This document shows, in pieces, positions 7,326 to 15,706 of a stretch of DNA of 64,000 nt (positions are counted from its first letter, which is position 1; the number at the start of each line of letters is the position of its first letter). The stretch covers positions 93,202 through 157,201 of the forward strand of contig CAMKNZ010000003.1 in NCBI GenBank assembly GCA_946414315.1, in the 5' to 3' direction. The stretch comes from an uncultured Clostridia bacterium. GTDB lineage: Bacteria > Bacillota > Clostridia > Christensenellales > Aristaeellaceae. The position numbers were made by a program, and so were the translations under genes. Under the pieces are notes generated by a model. The model did not search any database. It had not been told where the DNA came from and was given only the letters and a program-made list of their open reading frames with translations.

Positions 7326-8282
7326 TTATTGATCGGGATACAGCGTGACCGTCAGGTCAAACCCGTCTCCTTCGATCCGAAGCCGGGTCCAGGGCGCCCG
7401 GTATCCCTCCGGCACCCGGAGCAGACTGATCTCGTATGTCTCCCGGCTCTCGTCAAAGGTCACGGCTCCGCTGCCGTCCGATTCCGCTGCGGCGGTTTCG
7501 CCGAAGCTGACCTGCACGCCGGGGACGGGATCGCCGGAAGCATTCCGGAAGCGCAGCACGCACCGGGCTGCCTGTTCCTGCTGCGGGGACTGCTGCCCCT
7601 GGGCCGGCTCCTGCTGGTCCCGGGCATGCTGCAGGAACTGGGCCAGCTGGTCCAGCTTATCGGAAGGTTCGGTCTGGGGCTGTTCCTGGGGCTGCTGAGG
7701 TTCCTCATGGGGTTCCTCCTGGGGTACCTCATGGGGTGTTTCCCGGGGTTCCTCATGAGGTTCCTCATGGGGTTCCTCCGGCAGCAGGCTGTCGAACAGG
7801 TCCGTGAATTCCCGCACGGACTGCTTGCATCCGACCTCCATCGCGACCACATGCATATTCCTGTCCAGGATCACGGTGGTGGGGATCCCCATGCCCCCCG
7901 TCTTGTCATACATGTTCTTTTCATCCCGGCCCATGGGGAACTTCAGGCCGTTCTCAGCGGCAAATTTCCTGATGGTCTGGTCTGTATCCCGCTCCTCCAC
8001 ACTCAGGGCAATGACGTCCACCCGGTCGGCGTACCGCTCCCAGGCTTCCTCCAGGAAGGGGAACTCATAGCTGCAGGGCCCGCACCAGCTCGCCCAGAAA
8101 TTGATCACCACCAGGTCGTGGGTCTTCAGGGATTCGGAAAGGGTAAAAGTCCCGCCGTCCACGGTCTTCACGCTGAAATCGGACCAGGTCTTCCCCCTCA
8201 TCACTTTCACGTCCGCCAGGGCGCCGGCCAGGCACAGCGCCGCCAGCGCCAGCGCAAGGAAAAGCGCAGTCAGCCTTTTCAT
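7326..8282 (-). CDS. Secreted TlpA/ResA-like thioredoxin with Pro-Glu-His linker and C-terminal beta domain
   Basis: 318 residues. A signal peptide (residues 1-23, MKRLTALFLALALAALCLAG) is followed by a redoxin domain with the active site WASWCGPC (Cys67 and Cys70), expected to reduce or exchange disulfides outside the membrane, as in ResA/TlpA. A low-complexity linker of repeated EEPHEEP-type units (roughly residues 175-215) leads to a C-terminal 75-residue domain (LRFRNASGDPVPGVQVSF...) resembling a carboxypeptidase-regulatory or CNA-B-like beta sandwich. The start ATG has GGAGGGG upstream and lies four bases after the MnmM stop. The linker DNA looks like a tandem repeat but is coding. Confidence 0.85.
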   Translation of the reverse strand: MKRLTALFLALALAALCLAGALADVKVMRGKTWSDFSVKTVDGGTFTLSESLKTHDLVVINFWASWCGPCSYEFPFLEEAWERYADRVDVIALSVEERDTDQTIRKFAAENGLKFPMGRDEKNMYDKTGGMGIPTTVILDRNMHVVAMEVGCKQSVREFTDLFDSLLPEEPHEEPHEEPRETPHEVPQEEPHEEPQQPQEQPQTEPSDKLDQLAQFLQHARDQQEPAQGQQSPQQEQAARCVLRFRNASGDPVPGVQVSFGETAAAESDGSGAVTFDESRETYEISLLRVPEGYRAPWTRLRIEGDGFDLTVTLYPDQ

Positions 8283-8286
8283 CCGG

Positions 8287-8865
8287 TCAGTCCCCTCCGT
8301 TCTGCTTCTGGATCACAAAGCACTCCGGCGCGCCGAGGCCGGCGTTCAGGAAACGCTGGTGCAGCACGTTGTACCGCCGGTTGTCCAGGCCGCCCAGGAA
8401 GGCGGTCAGTTCCTGTTTTTCCCGTTCGCCCTCCGCGTGGCCGGGATAGGCGCAGATCACCAGCACGCCCATGGGAGCGAGCAGGTCCAGGGCGCTTTCC
8501 ACGGCGGTGCGGGTGGTCTCCCACCGGGTGGTCACCTCATGGTCGCCCCCGGGCAGCCAGCCCAGGTTGAACATCACGGCCTTCACCGGGCCCTTCACAT
8601 ATTCCGCCATGTGCTCGTGGCCGGAAAGGATCAGTTCCGCCCGGCTGTCCAGCCCCTGCTCCCGCAGGCGCTTCCGGGTTTCCTCCACAGCCTGCGCCTG
8701 CACGTCGAAGGCAAAGACACGGCCCTCCGGCCCCACGGTTTCGCAGAGCATCTGCGTATCGTGGCCGTTGCCCATCGTGGCGTCCACGACGGTATCCCCG
8801 GGCTCCACCGCCCGCAGGATCACTTCCCGGGCCAGATACCGGGCAGACTTCAGTTCATAGCTCAT
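8287..8865 (-). CDS. mnmM: tRNA 5-aminomethyl-2-thiouridine methyltransferase MnmM (YtqB-type rRNA_methylase family)
   Basis: 192 residues, the normal size of the YtqB/MnmM family. The start is an ATG (MSYELKSARYLARE) after CAGGGAAACAAT. Motif I VDATMGNGHDT is diagnostic for this family and binds SAM; a later FNLGWLPGGDH segment is also typical. The B. subtilis and S. aureus homologues methylate nm5s2U34 in certain tRNAs to mnm5s2U34. It lies between the serine hydrolase (14 bases upstream) and the TlpA-like gene (four bases downstream), probably in one transcript, although the functions look unrelated. Confidence 0.82.
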   Translation of the reverse strand: MSYELKSARYLAREVILRAVEPGDTVVDATMGNGHDTQMLCETVGPEGRVFAFDVQAQAVEETRKRLREQGLDSRAELILSGHEHMAEYVKGPVKAVMFNLGWLPGGDHEVTTRWETTRTAVESALDLLAPMGVLVICAYPGHAEGEREKQELTAFLGGLDNRRYNVLHQRFLNAGLGAPECFVIQKQNGGD

Positions 8866-8879
8866 ATTGTTTCCCTGTT

Positions 8880-10028
8880 TCAGTCCAGCGAGGCATACAT
8901 GGACGCCATCAGCTTCGGAACGAAGCGGTAATGGTCGCCGGGCAGGTTCGTCGTGAAATAGACGCAGGTCAGGTTTTCCTTCGGGTCCACGCAGAACCAG
9001 TTGCCGAAGGCGCCGTCCCAGCCCCATTCGCCCACGGAGCCGTTGATGCCCGCCAGTTCCGGATTGGTCATCACGCGGACGCCCAGGCCGTAGCCGTAGC
9101 CCCGCTGGGTATCCCAGCTGTCGCCCTTGCGCTGTTCCGGGGTCAGGTGGTCCGTGGAGATCAGGTCCACCGTCTTCCGGCCCAGGATCCGCACGCCGTC
9201 CAGCGTGCCGCCGTGGAGCAGCATCTGGGCAAAGCGGGAATAGTCGTGCAGGCTGGAATACAGGCCGCCTCCGCCGCTCTCAAAGCTCGGCTTCTCCGTG
9301 CAGAACCAGCGTTCCTCCGGTTTCAGGCCCTCGTTGATATGGTAGAGGGTGGCGATCCGGTCAAACTTTTCCTGGGGTACATAAAATCCGGTGTCCTTCA
9401 TGCCCAGCGGATCGAAGATGTTTTCCTTCAGGTATTCGCCCAGGGTTTTACCGGTGAGCGCCTCCAGCACCGCGCCCAGAATATCGATGGAGAAGCCGTA
9501 CATCCACCTTTCGCCCGGCTCAAAGGCCAGGGGCAGCTGGCCCACCAGGTTGGCATATTCCACGGCGCCCGGTTCGGGCTTGCCGGACTCCATCCATTCC
9601 TTTTCCTTCTCGATCCGGATGCGGCCCGCGGCCGTGTCGGCCCAGCCGTAGGGCACGCCGCTGGTCATGGTGAACAGCTGGCGCATGGTCACTTCGCCCC
9701 TGGCGTCCGTAATCTCATAGCCGCCGTCTTCCTTTTCCACGGCGATCTTCGGGTTTTTGAACCCCGGCAGGTATTTGCTCACCGGGTCCCACATCTTGAA
9801 CAGGCCCTGCTCATACAGCTGCATGACGGCGGCCACGGTGACCACCTTGCTCATGGAGGCGATGGCGAAAATCGTATTGTCCGGGGACATCTTTGTTTTT
9901 TTCTCAATATCCGCATAGCCGAAGCCGCCCTCGAAGGCAACCTTGTCGTCCTTCATGACCCGCACGACGCAGCCGGCGATCTCGCCGGAATCCACGAAGC
10001 GGCTCAGGGTGTTCTGAAGCAGTTCCAT
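8880..10028 (-). CDS. Serine hydrolase of the beta-lactamase/EstB family
   Basis: 382 residues, ATG seven bases after GGAGG. The catalytic SxxK is Ser58-Met-Ser-Lys61 in a helix-start context (FAIASMSKVVT). The YxN position appears as YGF (WMYGFSIDILG), a variant more usual in EstB-like esterases than in true class C beta-lactamases. No signal peptide is present, so it is probably cytoplasmic and probably an esterase or peptidase-like hydrolase; substrate unknown. First gene of a leftward run with MnmM and the TlpA-like protein; the hairpin at 10057-10083 separates it from MscS. Confidence 0.82.
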   Translation of the reverse strand: MELLQNTLSRFVDSGEIAGCVVRVMKDDKVAFEGGFGYADIEKKTKMSPDNTIFAIASMSKVVTVAAVMQLYEQGLFKMWDPVSKYLPGFKNPKIAVEKEDGGYEITDARGEVTMRQLFTMTSGVPYGWADTAAGRIRIEKEKEWMESGKPEPGAVEYANLVGQLPLAFEPGERWMYGFSIDILGAVLEALTGKTLGEYLKENIFDPLGMKDTGFYVPQEKFDRIATLYHINEGLKPEERWFCTEKPSFESGGGGLYSSLHDYSRFAQMLLHGGTLDGVRILGRKTVDLISTDHLTPEQRKGDSWDTQRGYGYGLGVRVMTNPELAGINGSVGEWGWDGAFGNWFCVDPKENLTCVYFTTNLPGDHYRFVPKLMASMYASLD

Positions 10029-10056
10029 ATTTTTCCTCCTTTATGCTTTCATTGAA

Positions 10057-10083
10057 CAGGACCCGTGATACTCACGGGTCCTG
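10057..10083 (-). terminator. Hairpin after the MscS gene
   Basis: CAGGACCCGTGA-N3-TCACGGGTCCTG between MscS (stop at 10108) and the serine hydrolase start. The stem is strong but the T tract is poor (TTCAATG), so it may attenuate rather than end transcription. Confidence 0.45.
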
Positions 10084-10107
10084 CAGATACTGTCCGGTTG
10101 ACCGCTG

Positions 10108-10908
10108 TTATGCTTTTTCGTTCAGCACGCGCAGCGCAGGCGCCTGGACGCCCTTGGCGCCGAAGGCTTCCACGATGATCTGGTTCAGTTCGAAATACAG
10201 ATCCCAGTAGTCTTCCGTCTTGCACCATACCCGGACGGTGAACTCCATCGATTCGTTGGTGCCGCCGCTGATGCGGGCGAAGGGCGCCGGATCCGTCAGG
10301 GCATACTTGCTGCCGGCCACGGCGTCCAGGATGCACTGCTGGATTTCCGCGGGCTTCTCGCTCTTGGCGCAGGCGAACACCAGGTCCACCCGGCGCTTGT
10401 CCTCGGCGGTATAGTTCGTCACGTTGGCGTTCATCAGGTTACCGTTGGGCACGGTGACGCGCTTGTTGTCAATGGTCAGGATCACGGTATAGAACAGGTT
10501 GATGGACTGCACGAAGCCGCCGGCTCCGCCCGCTTCCACATAGTCGCCGACCTTGAAGGGCCGCAGGATCATCAGCAGGATACCGCCGGCCAGGTTGCTC
10601 AGCGCGCCCTGCAGGGCCAGGCCCACCGCTACGCCGGCGGAAGCCAGCACCGCGATCACTTCAGCCATCGGGACGCCCAGCATGCCGATCACGGCGATGA
10701 TCAGCAGCACATACAGCAGCCACTTGACAAAGTTCAGAATGAAGCGGGTGGTCGTCTGGTCCAGCTTTTCAAAGCTCTTGAGCTTGCGCAGGGCCTTCAT
10801 GACGCCCTTGATGACGAAAAAGCCGACGATCAGTACCAGCAGCGCCCCGACGATGTTCCCGGCTGTGCCGCCCAGCATGTCCCGGATCTTGTCCATAAAT
10901 TTCTCCAT
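10108..10908 (-). CDS. MscS-family small-conductance mechanosensitive channel
   Basis: 266 residues, close to E. coli MscS (286). Three membrane helices: IVGALLVLIVGFFVI, FVKWLLYVLLIIAVIGML, and the Gly/Ala-rich pore helix AVGLALQGALSNLAGGILLM, followed by the conserved beta-domain start RPFKVGDYVE and the DNKRVTVPNGNL segment. It opens under membrane tension to release solutes in hypo-osmotic shock. ATG preceded by GGAGGAAGAACC. Probably cotranscribed from the NlpC/P60-like gene 90 bases upstream. Confidence 0.93.
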   Translation of the reverse strand: MEKFMDKIRDMLGGTAGNIVGALLVLIVGFFVIKGVMKALRKLKSFEKLDQTTTRFILNFVKWLLYVLLIIAVIGMLGVPMAEVIAVLASAGVAVGLALQGALSNLAGGILLMILRPFKVGDYVEAGGAGGFVQSINLFYTVILTIDNKRVTVPNGNLMNANVTNYTAEDKRRVDLVFACAKSEKPAEIQQCILDAVAGSKYALTDPAPFARISGGTNESMEFTVRVWCKTEDYWDLYFELNQIIVEAFGAKGVQAPALRVLNEKA

Positions 10909-10997
10909 GGTTCTTCCTCCTCCTGTATATTCAGATGTGCTTTTTCACATATCCTTTTCTATTCTCTTTTTTCCCGCCGTTTTCCTTCATCCGGCAG

Positions 10998-12308
10998 TCA
11001 TTTTTCGGCAACTTTGTTCAGCGGCCCGTACCAGGCCAGCTCCGTGCAGTCCTCCAGCCGGAATACCAGCAGCGGCTGCCCGTCGGTGATGTTGTACCAG
11101 CCGAAGTGTTTGCCCCAGAAAGTGTTCACGCTGTGGGGCGCGTCCCTGTCCGTCTCCTGGATCACGGAGACCGTCACCCCGCCGTCCGGCGGCATGGTAT
11201 TCCGGTAATGCATCTCCTGGATATAGGTCTTGTACCGTTCATAATAGAAGGGATCGCCGCCGCAGTGAATCACCAGCGGCTCGTCCAGCAGGCCGGCCGC
11301 CTCCCCGGCGTTTGCCTCCGTCCAGCCGAACATCCGCATCGTCCCCAGGTACATCATCACATGGAAGGTGCCGTGCTTCACGCAGACCAGGTCCCCAGGC
11401 TGCAGCAGCATATGCCAGCGGGAGGGGTCGTTGTTCGCCAGCGCGCTGTGGCCCACGTTCCGGAACAGGATGTCCGAGATGGAGGGATGCCGCTCCAGTC
11501 CGCACTTTTCATACACCAGCCGGCTCATACCCACGCAGTCCAGCCCGCACAGATACATATGGCTCTCCAGGTAATAATGGGTCGTGGTGGAGGGATAATA
11601 CCGGTTCAAGAACTTTTCCTCCGTGCCTCCGGCGTAGTAATACGGCACGCCCAGCGGCAGGCTGACCTCCATCAGGCTGTCCGCCGTATCGTCGTAGTAT
11701 TCCACAAAAAGGCTGCCCTCGTTGAGCATGGACAGGCTGTTTTCATACAGCGGGCTGTAGCGGACCCGGTCCATCGGGAAAAGGGACGTCTTCGCGGACG
11801 TGGAAAAGGTCAGCTGCAGGCTGATGGAGCCCTCTCCGATCCGTATGCCCCAGCCCGCCTGGTCGTACATCGGCGCGATCTTCAGCGGCGTCTCCGGCGC
11901 TTCCGCCCATATCTTCAGCGGTTCCGTCACGTCCCACAGGTTCCGCCCCGTTCGGACGCACTGGGGTTTGCACCCGGTCGTTCCGCAGGTCAGCGCGTAC
12001 CACAGGTCCGTTCCCTGCACGCTTTCGGCGGTAAAGCGCAGTGCCGCTCCTTCCAGGCGGAAGTCGGGCAGGGCCAGCAGCTCTTCCAGCGTCCAGTCCC
12101 GGCTTTCCGTTCCGATTTCGGTTTCCGGTACCGCGGTGATCTCGGTCCGCTGCCCGGAGGCGGGGCGGCCCACAAAGCCCCCGCCTGAGCACTGCAGCAC
12201 AAAGGTGTGGGTTTCCTCCGCCGCGGCGGTTCCCGCAAGCAGCAGCAGGAGCGCCGTCAGAAAAAGAACCGCGGCAGAAAGGAAGCGGCAGCTTTTCGTC
12301 CGTTCCAT
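10998..12308 (-). CDS. Secreted NlpC/P60-like cysteine hydrolase
   Basis: 436 residues with a signal peptide (SAAVLFLTALLLLLAGTAAAEE). The central beta-rich region (residues 35-260) is not recognised and may hold SH3-like binding folds. The C-terminal part has the NlpC/P60 pattern: catalytic Cys in GLDCVGMSRLVYEKCG and the downstream His in GDLVCVKHGTFHVMMYLG. Such enzymes cut D-Glu-meso-DAP or related peptide bonds in peptidoglycan. The ATG follows GGGAGGGACGCGCC. Annotation as a cell-wall hydrolase follows from these motifs; the N-terminal region is unexplained. Confidence 0.75.
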   Translation of the reverse strand: MERTKSCRFLSAAVLFLTALLLLLAGTAAAEETHTFVLQCSGGGFVGRPASGQRTEITAVPETEIGTESRDWTLEELLALPDFRLEGAALRFTAESVQGTDLWYALTCGTTGCKPQCVRTGRNLWDVTEPLKIWAEAPETPLKIAPMYDQAGWGIRIGEGSISLQLTFSTSAKTSLFPMDRVRYSPLYENSLSMLNEGSLFVEYYDDTADSLMEVSLPLGVPYYYAGGTEEKFLNRYYPSTTTHYYLESHMYLCGLDCVGMSRLVYEKCGLERHPSISDILFRNVGHSALANNDPSRWHMLLQPGDLVCVKHGTFHVMMYLGTMRMFGWTEANAGEAAGLLDEPLVIHCGGDPFYYERYKTYIQEMHYRNTMPPDGGVTVSVIQETDRDAPHSVNTFWGKHFGWYNITDGQPLLVFRLEDCTELAWYGPLNKVAEK

Positions 12309-12448
12309 GGCGCGTCCCTCCCTCTTTGTGCTTCTGATTTTGCATCATTGTACCATACCGCGGGCGAATTGCACAGATGCGAAACCTGCGATAAAATATG
12401 GAAGGCACACCGTGCCGAAAATTTTTTTGAAATTTTTTTATTTTTTTC

Positions 12449-12477
12449 TGTAACGAAATCCGGGTTTGTCCGTCTAA
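12449..12477 (+). promoter_or_regulatory. ECF-type promoter, probably autoregulatory
   Basis: TGTAAC, 16-base spacer, CGTCTAA, placed 35 bases before the ECF sigma gene. The AAC -35 core and CGTC -10 core are the pattern used by many ECF sigma factors on their own operons. A run of T-rich DNA (12420-12447) lies immediately upstream and could act as an UP-like element. Confidence 0.65.
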
Positions 12478-12511
12478 CCCATGACTGAACCGGGAGAGGA
12501 GGTGATGATGT

Positions 12512-13000
12512 GTGAACAGCGAAACCTGTGAGCGGCTCTACAACGCGTACTACATGCGGGTTTTCTCCTATGTGATGACCATGGCCGGCGACCGGCAGAC
12601 CTCCGAGGAGATCACCCAGGAAGCTTTCTTCCGCGCCTTCTCCAAATCCGCTGAGTTCCGGAACGAGTCGGACGAGGTTACCTGGCTGTGCGCGATCGCG
12701 AAAAACTGTTTCGTGGACGAAACGCGCCGCCGGAACAAAACCGGCCCGATCCCGGAAGAACTCCCCGCCTCCGGCAGGAGCATCGAGCAGCAGGTCACGG
12801 ACAAGGATTCCTCCTTCCGGATCCACGCCGCGCTCCATACCATGGACGAGCCCTACCGGGAGGTCTTCGAGCTGAGGATCTTCGGTGAACTGTCTTTCAG
12901 CCAGATCGGTACCATCTTCGGAAAGACAGAAAACTGGGCGCGGGTCACATATCATCGGGCCCGGTTGAAACTGCAAGAAAGGATGGACGAACATGAATAA
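12512..13000 (+). CDS. ECF RNA polymerase sigma factor
   Basis: 162 residues from a GTG nine bases after GAGGAGG. Region 2 is recognisable (YYMRVFSYVMTMAGDRQTSEEITQEAFFRAF) and region 4 contains the helix-turn-helix FGELSFSQIGTIFGKTENWARVTYHRARLKL. It overlaps the anti-sigma gene by eight bases, implying coupled translation and stoichiometric control. An ECF-like promoter stands directly upstream, so it probably drives its own operon. The regulon likely concerns the envelope, judging from the operon partners. Confidence 0.93.
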   Translation: MNSETCERLYNAYYMRVFSYVMTMAGDRQTSEEITQEAFFRAFSKSAEFRNESDEVTWLCAIAKNCFVDETRRRNKTGPIPEELPASGRSIEQQVTDKDSSFRIHAALHTMDEPYREVFELRIFGELSFSQIGTIFGKTENWARVTYHRARLKLQERMDEHE

Positions 13001-13733
13001 AGAATGCGAAGTGATCCGCGATCTGCTTCCGCTTTACGCGGACGACGTCTGCAGCGAAACCAGCCGCGGGCTGGTCGAGGAACACCTTCAGGAATGCCCG
13101 GACTGTTCCGCCATGCTGGAAAAGCTCCGGTCCCATGAAATAGAAACCGACCTGCAGGAGGAAAAGGAGCAGGTCATCGAATACCAGGCGAAGCGCTTCA
13201 GGCGCCGCAGCGCCACGGTCGGTTCCGTGATCTCCGGCATCTTCATGATCCCCGTGGTCGTGTGCCTGATCGTGAACCTGGTCTCCGGCAGCCCCCTGGG
13301 CTGGTTCTTCATCGTGCTGGCCGCTCTGGGCGTCGCCGCTTCCCTGGTCATCGTCCCGCTGATGATGACGGAGAACAGGCTCTTCTGGACCTTCTGCTGC
13401 TTCACGATGAGCCTGCTGCTGCTCCTGGGCGTCACCTGCTTCTACAGCCACGGCAGCTGGTTCTTCACCGCGGCCTCCGCCGTGCTCTTCGGGCTGGCGG
13501 TCATCTTCGGGCCCTTCCTGGTCCGTGCCAAGCCCGTCCGTGAACGGATCGGCTCCTTCAGCCGCCCGCTGCTGGTGATCTCCGTGGACGTGATCCTGTT
13601 TGCCAACATGATGAACATGATCAGCCTGTGGACCAAGAGTATCTTTACAACGATCCTGGTCCTGCTGCTGTGCGCCGCCGGCGGCTGGCTGCTTTACAAC
13701 GCGATTGAAGAGAAAAGAGGAGAAACCAAATGA
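12993..13733 (+). CDS. Zinc-finger anti-sigma factor, membrane bound
   Basis: 246 residues. The N-terminus carries a ZAS/zf-HC2 domain: Cys5, then EEHLQECPDCSAML with the HxxxCxxC zinc motif. It should bind and hold the adjacent ECF sigma factor. Five or so hydrophobic segments follow (SVISGIFMIPVVVCLIVNLV, FFIVLAALGVAASLVIV, LFWTFCCFTMSLLLLLGVTCF and others), anchoring it in the membrane. Its stop overlaps the next start by four bases (ATGA). More membrane passes than a classic single-pass anti-sigma. Confidence 0.88.
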   Translation: MNKECEVIRDLLPLYADDVCSETSRGLVEEHLQECPDCSAMLEKLRSHEIETDLQEEKEQVIEYQAKRFRRRSATVGSVISGIFMIPVVVCLIVNLVSGSPLGWFFIVLAALGVAASLVIVPLMMTENRLFWTFCCFTMSLLLLLGVTCFYSHGSWFFTAASAVLFGLAVIFGPFLVRAKPVRERIGSFSRPLLVISVDVILFANMMNMISLWTKSIFTTILVLLLCAAGGWLLYNAIEEKRGETK

Positions 13734-14731
13734 CCAAGTCTAAGACCTTTACCGTGGCCCTGATTGTCGTCCTGATCCTGCTGGCCGCTTCCGCCTGGCT
13801 GATGTTCGGCCGGACCGCCGCCGGCATGAGCTATCCGGACGCGGATAAATATACCGTCGGCAATACCACCGTCACCAGGCCCGTCAACAACCTGTACGTG
13901 GACTGGACCTCCGGCCAGGTGAACATCGAATATCACGACGGCACCGGCGTCATCGTGTCCGAGACCGCCAACCGCGAACTGTCCGAAGACGACAGACTGC
14001 GCTGGTGGCTGGACGGGGATACCCTGCGCATCCGCTTCGCCAAGCCCGGCTTCCGCATCTCCGTGAACCTGGACAAGCACCTGACCGTTTCCCTGCCGAA
14101 GGGCACGGTCCTGAAGAGCGCCGACATCGGCAGCACCTCCGGCGATCTGTTCATTCCGGCCCTGGCCGCCGACGATATCCGCCTGGGCTCCACCTCCGGC
14201 AGCATCGACGCCGTCACCGACACCCGGAAGCTGTATGCCGTCTCCACCTCCGGCGACGTGAAGGTCCGGCAGGACAGCGATATCAATACCGTGGATCTCG
14301 GCTCCACCTCCGGCAGCGTCTCCTGCACCCTGGGCGGCAGCGTGAAGAACCTTGAGGCAAATTCCACCTCCGGTTCCGTCAGCCTGAAGGTGGCCGGCGC
14401 CGCCGAAGAAGTGAAGGCCGGTTCCACCTCCGGCAGCATTTATCCGGACCTGGCCTCCGTGAACAAGGCGGAGTTCGGTTCCACCAGCGGCTGCTTCAGC
14501 GGTTCCGTCCGCGCCTTCAGGGAACTGAAGATCCACACCACCTCCGGCAAAGTGGACGTGAAACTGCCCACCGACCCCGGCTTCACCTGCAAGGTGGATT
14601 CCGCCAGCGGCGACCTGACCACCGCCCTGTCCCTGACCAAAGACGGCAACAGGTACACCTGCGGCGACGGCAGCGCCCGGTGCAGCATCGACACCACCTC
14701 CGGCGACATCACCCTGGGCAGAATCGACTGA
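13730..14731 (+). CDS. DUF4097 beta-helix envelope protein
   Basis: 333 residues. A short N-terminal membrane anchor (TFTVALIVVLILLAASAWL) is followed by a DUF4097 domain: parallel-beta repeats of the STSGD/STSGS type occur about every 20 residues from residue 135 to the end. Such proteins (LiaX/YvlB relatives) sit outside or at the membrane and are linked to envelope stress responses. As third gene of the sigma/anti-sigma operon it is a likely target or sensor for that system. A terminator follows at 14746. Confidence 0.85.
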   Translation: MTKSKTFTVALIVVLILLAASAWLMFGRTAAGMSYPDADKYTVGNTTVTRPVNNLYVDWTSGQVNIEYHDGTGVIVSETANRELSEDDRLRWWLDGDTLRIRFAKPGFRISVNLDKHLTVSLPKGTVLKSADIGSTSGDLFIPALAADDIRLGSTSGSIDAVTDTRKLYAVSTSGDVKVRQDSDINTVDLGSTSGSVSCTLGGSVKNLEANSTSGSVSLKVAGAAEEVKAGSTSGSIYPDLASVNKAEFGSTSGCFSGSVRAFRELKIHTTSGKVDVKLPTDPGFTCKVDSASGDLTTALSLTKDGNRYTCGDGSARCSIDTTSGDITLGRID

Positions 14732-14745
14732 CATTCCGTCAAGCA

Positions 14746-14776
14746 ACGGGAACGGCGGACGCCGTTACCGTTTTCT
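14746..14776 (+). terminator. Terminator of the ECF operon
   Basis: CGGGAACGGCG-GA-CGCCGTTACCG followed by TTTTCTG, 15 bases past the DUF4097 stop. Confidence 0.65.
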
Positions 14777-14893
14777 GTTGTTCTCAGCCATCTTTCAACC
14801 GAAAAATAGATTGGCTTCACCGGGTATTCACGGTCTTTTCACACAGCGGGGATAGGATACAGTTGACAGATCAGAATGAAAGGACGGAGGATC

Positions 14894-15148
14894 ATGACGA
14901 AACGGGAACTGGTCAACAAGATTGAAATGGCGCTGGATATGGTGATCGCCGTCGGCGGGAGGATGTTCCGCATCGTCCGGGACGAGGAAGACTGGCTCAC
15001 CATCACGGAACGCCAGCACAAAGAATCGGAGAAGCACTACTCCGATACCAATCAGCTGATCTCCCGCTTCAGGATCGACGGAAAACCGCTCCGGGACTGC
15101 CTGGAAGCGATCACCATCGTGAAATACACCGCTCTGCTGGACGCCTGA
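14894..15148 (+). CDS. Small conserved-looking protein, unknown
   Basis: 84 residues, MTKRELVNKIEMALDMVIAVGG onward. I chose the ATG at 14894 with AAAGGACGGAGG upstream; an ATG six codons earlier overlaps that binding site. Soluble, mixed charge, no membrane segment and no recognisable motif. Its stop codon lies inside the stem-loop terminator at 15139. Composition and codon use match neighbours, so it is probably a real gene; function unknown. Confidence 0.6.
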   Translation: MTKRELVNKIEMALDMVIAVGGRMFRIVRDEEDWLTITERQHKESEKHYSDTNQLISRFRIDGKPLRDCLEAITIVKYTALLDA

Positions 15149-15165
15149 AAAGGCGTCCCTCTTGC
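15139..15165 (+). terminator. Terminator overlapping a stop codon
   Basis: GGACGCC-TGAAAA-GGCGTCC then CTCTTGCTTT. The loop contains the TGA stop of the 84-residue protein gene. Confidence 0.6.
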
Positions 15166-15191
15166 TTTACGCGGGAAAAACGGGCTATAAT
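15162..15191 (+). promoter_or_regulatory. Sigma-A type promoter of the flavin-oxidase-like gene
   Basis: TTGCTT, 18-base spacer, TATAAT, 31 bases before the start at 15223. Confidence 0.55.
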
Positions 15192-15222
15192 CTAAACACC
15201 AATTCACAGGAGGAAAATGAAT

Positions 15223-15615
15223 ATGAACGAAGTGTATGAGTTTCTGAAGAAGTGCGGAACCTATTACCTGGCCACCGTGGAAGGAGACCAGCCCCGGGTG
15301 CGCCCCTTCGGCACCGTGGACATCTTTGAGGGCAAACTGTACATCCAGACCGGCAAGGTCAAGGCCGTGTCGAAGCAGCTGCAGGCCAATCCGAAGGCGG
15401 AGATCTGCGCCTTCGCGGAAGGCACCTGGGTGCGCGTGGCCTGCGAACTGATCCGCGACGACCGCGTCGAAGCGAAAAAGCACATGCTGGACCAGTACCC
15501 CGCCCTGCAGGCCATGTACTCCGCCGAGGATGACAACACCGAGGTCATGTATTTCAAAAATGCGACGGCTACCTTCGCCTCCTTCGGCGGCGCTCCCCGC
15601 ACCGTCACCTTCTGA
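15223..15615 (+). CDS. Pyridoxamine 5'-phosphate oxidase-fold flavoprotein
   Basis: 130 residues. The second ATG (15223) is nine bases from AGGAGG, whereas the ATG at 15217 is only three bases away, so I prefer the second. The fold is recognised from GTYYLATVEGDQPRVRPFGTV, GKLYIQTGKVKAVSKQL and EICAFAEGTWVRV, typical of short PNPOx-like proteins of the NimA/general-stress group that bind FMN or F420-like cofactors. Probably a reductase of small molecules; substrate unknown. Monocistronic with its own promoter. Confidence 0.85.
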   Translation: MNEVYEFLKKCGTYYLATVEGDQPRVRPFGTVDIFEGKLYIQTGKVKAVSKQLQANPKAEICAFAEGTWVRVACELIRDDRVEAKKHMLDQYPALQAMYSAEDDNTEVMYFKNATATFASFGGAPRTVTF

Positions 15616-15662
15616 TCACCGGATATATGACTCGGAAACCCTTGATATACCATATGTGGCGG

Positions 15663-15691
15663 TTGACAGAAATATTACAGATTTGTAAAAT
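15663..15691 (+). promoter_or_regulatory. Near-consensus sigma-A promoter
   Basis: TTGACA, exactly 17 bases, TAAAAT. It precedes the 8-codon leader frame at 15707 and the SH3-like protein gene. Confidence 0.75.
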
Positions 15692-15706
15692 ATAGGAAGG
15701 ACCTGT

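Noticed and set aside
7670..7800. Short tandem DNA repeats (CCTCATGGGGTTCCT-like) resembling a CRISPR or minisatellite
   Set aside because: Units lack unique spacers, are in frame and encode the EEPHEEP linker of the TlpA-like protein.
8880..10028. Class C beta-lactamase
   Set aside because: SxxK is present, but there is no signal peptide and the YxN position reads YGF, which fits EstB-like serine hydrolases better.
14120..14720. Repeated TCCACCTCCGGC motifs
   Set aside because: They are codons for the STSG turns of the DUF4097 beta helix, not a nucleotide-level element.
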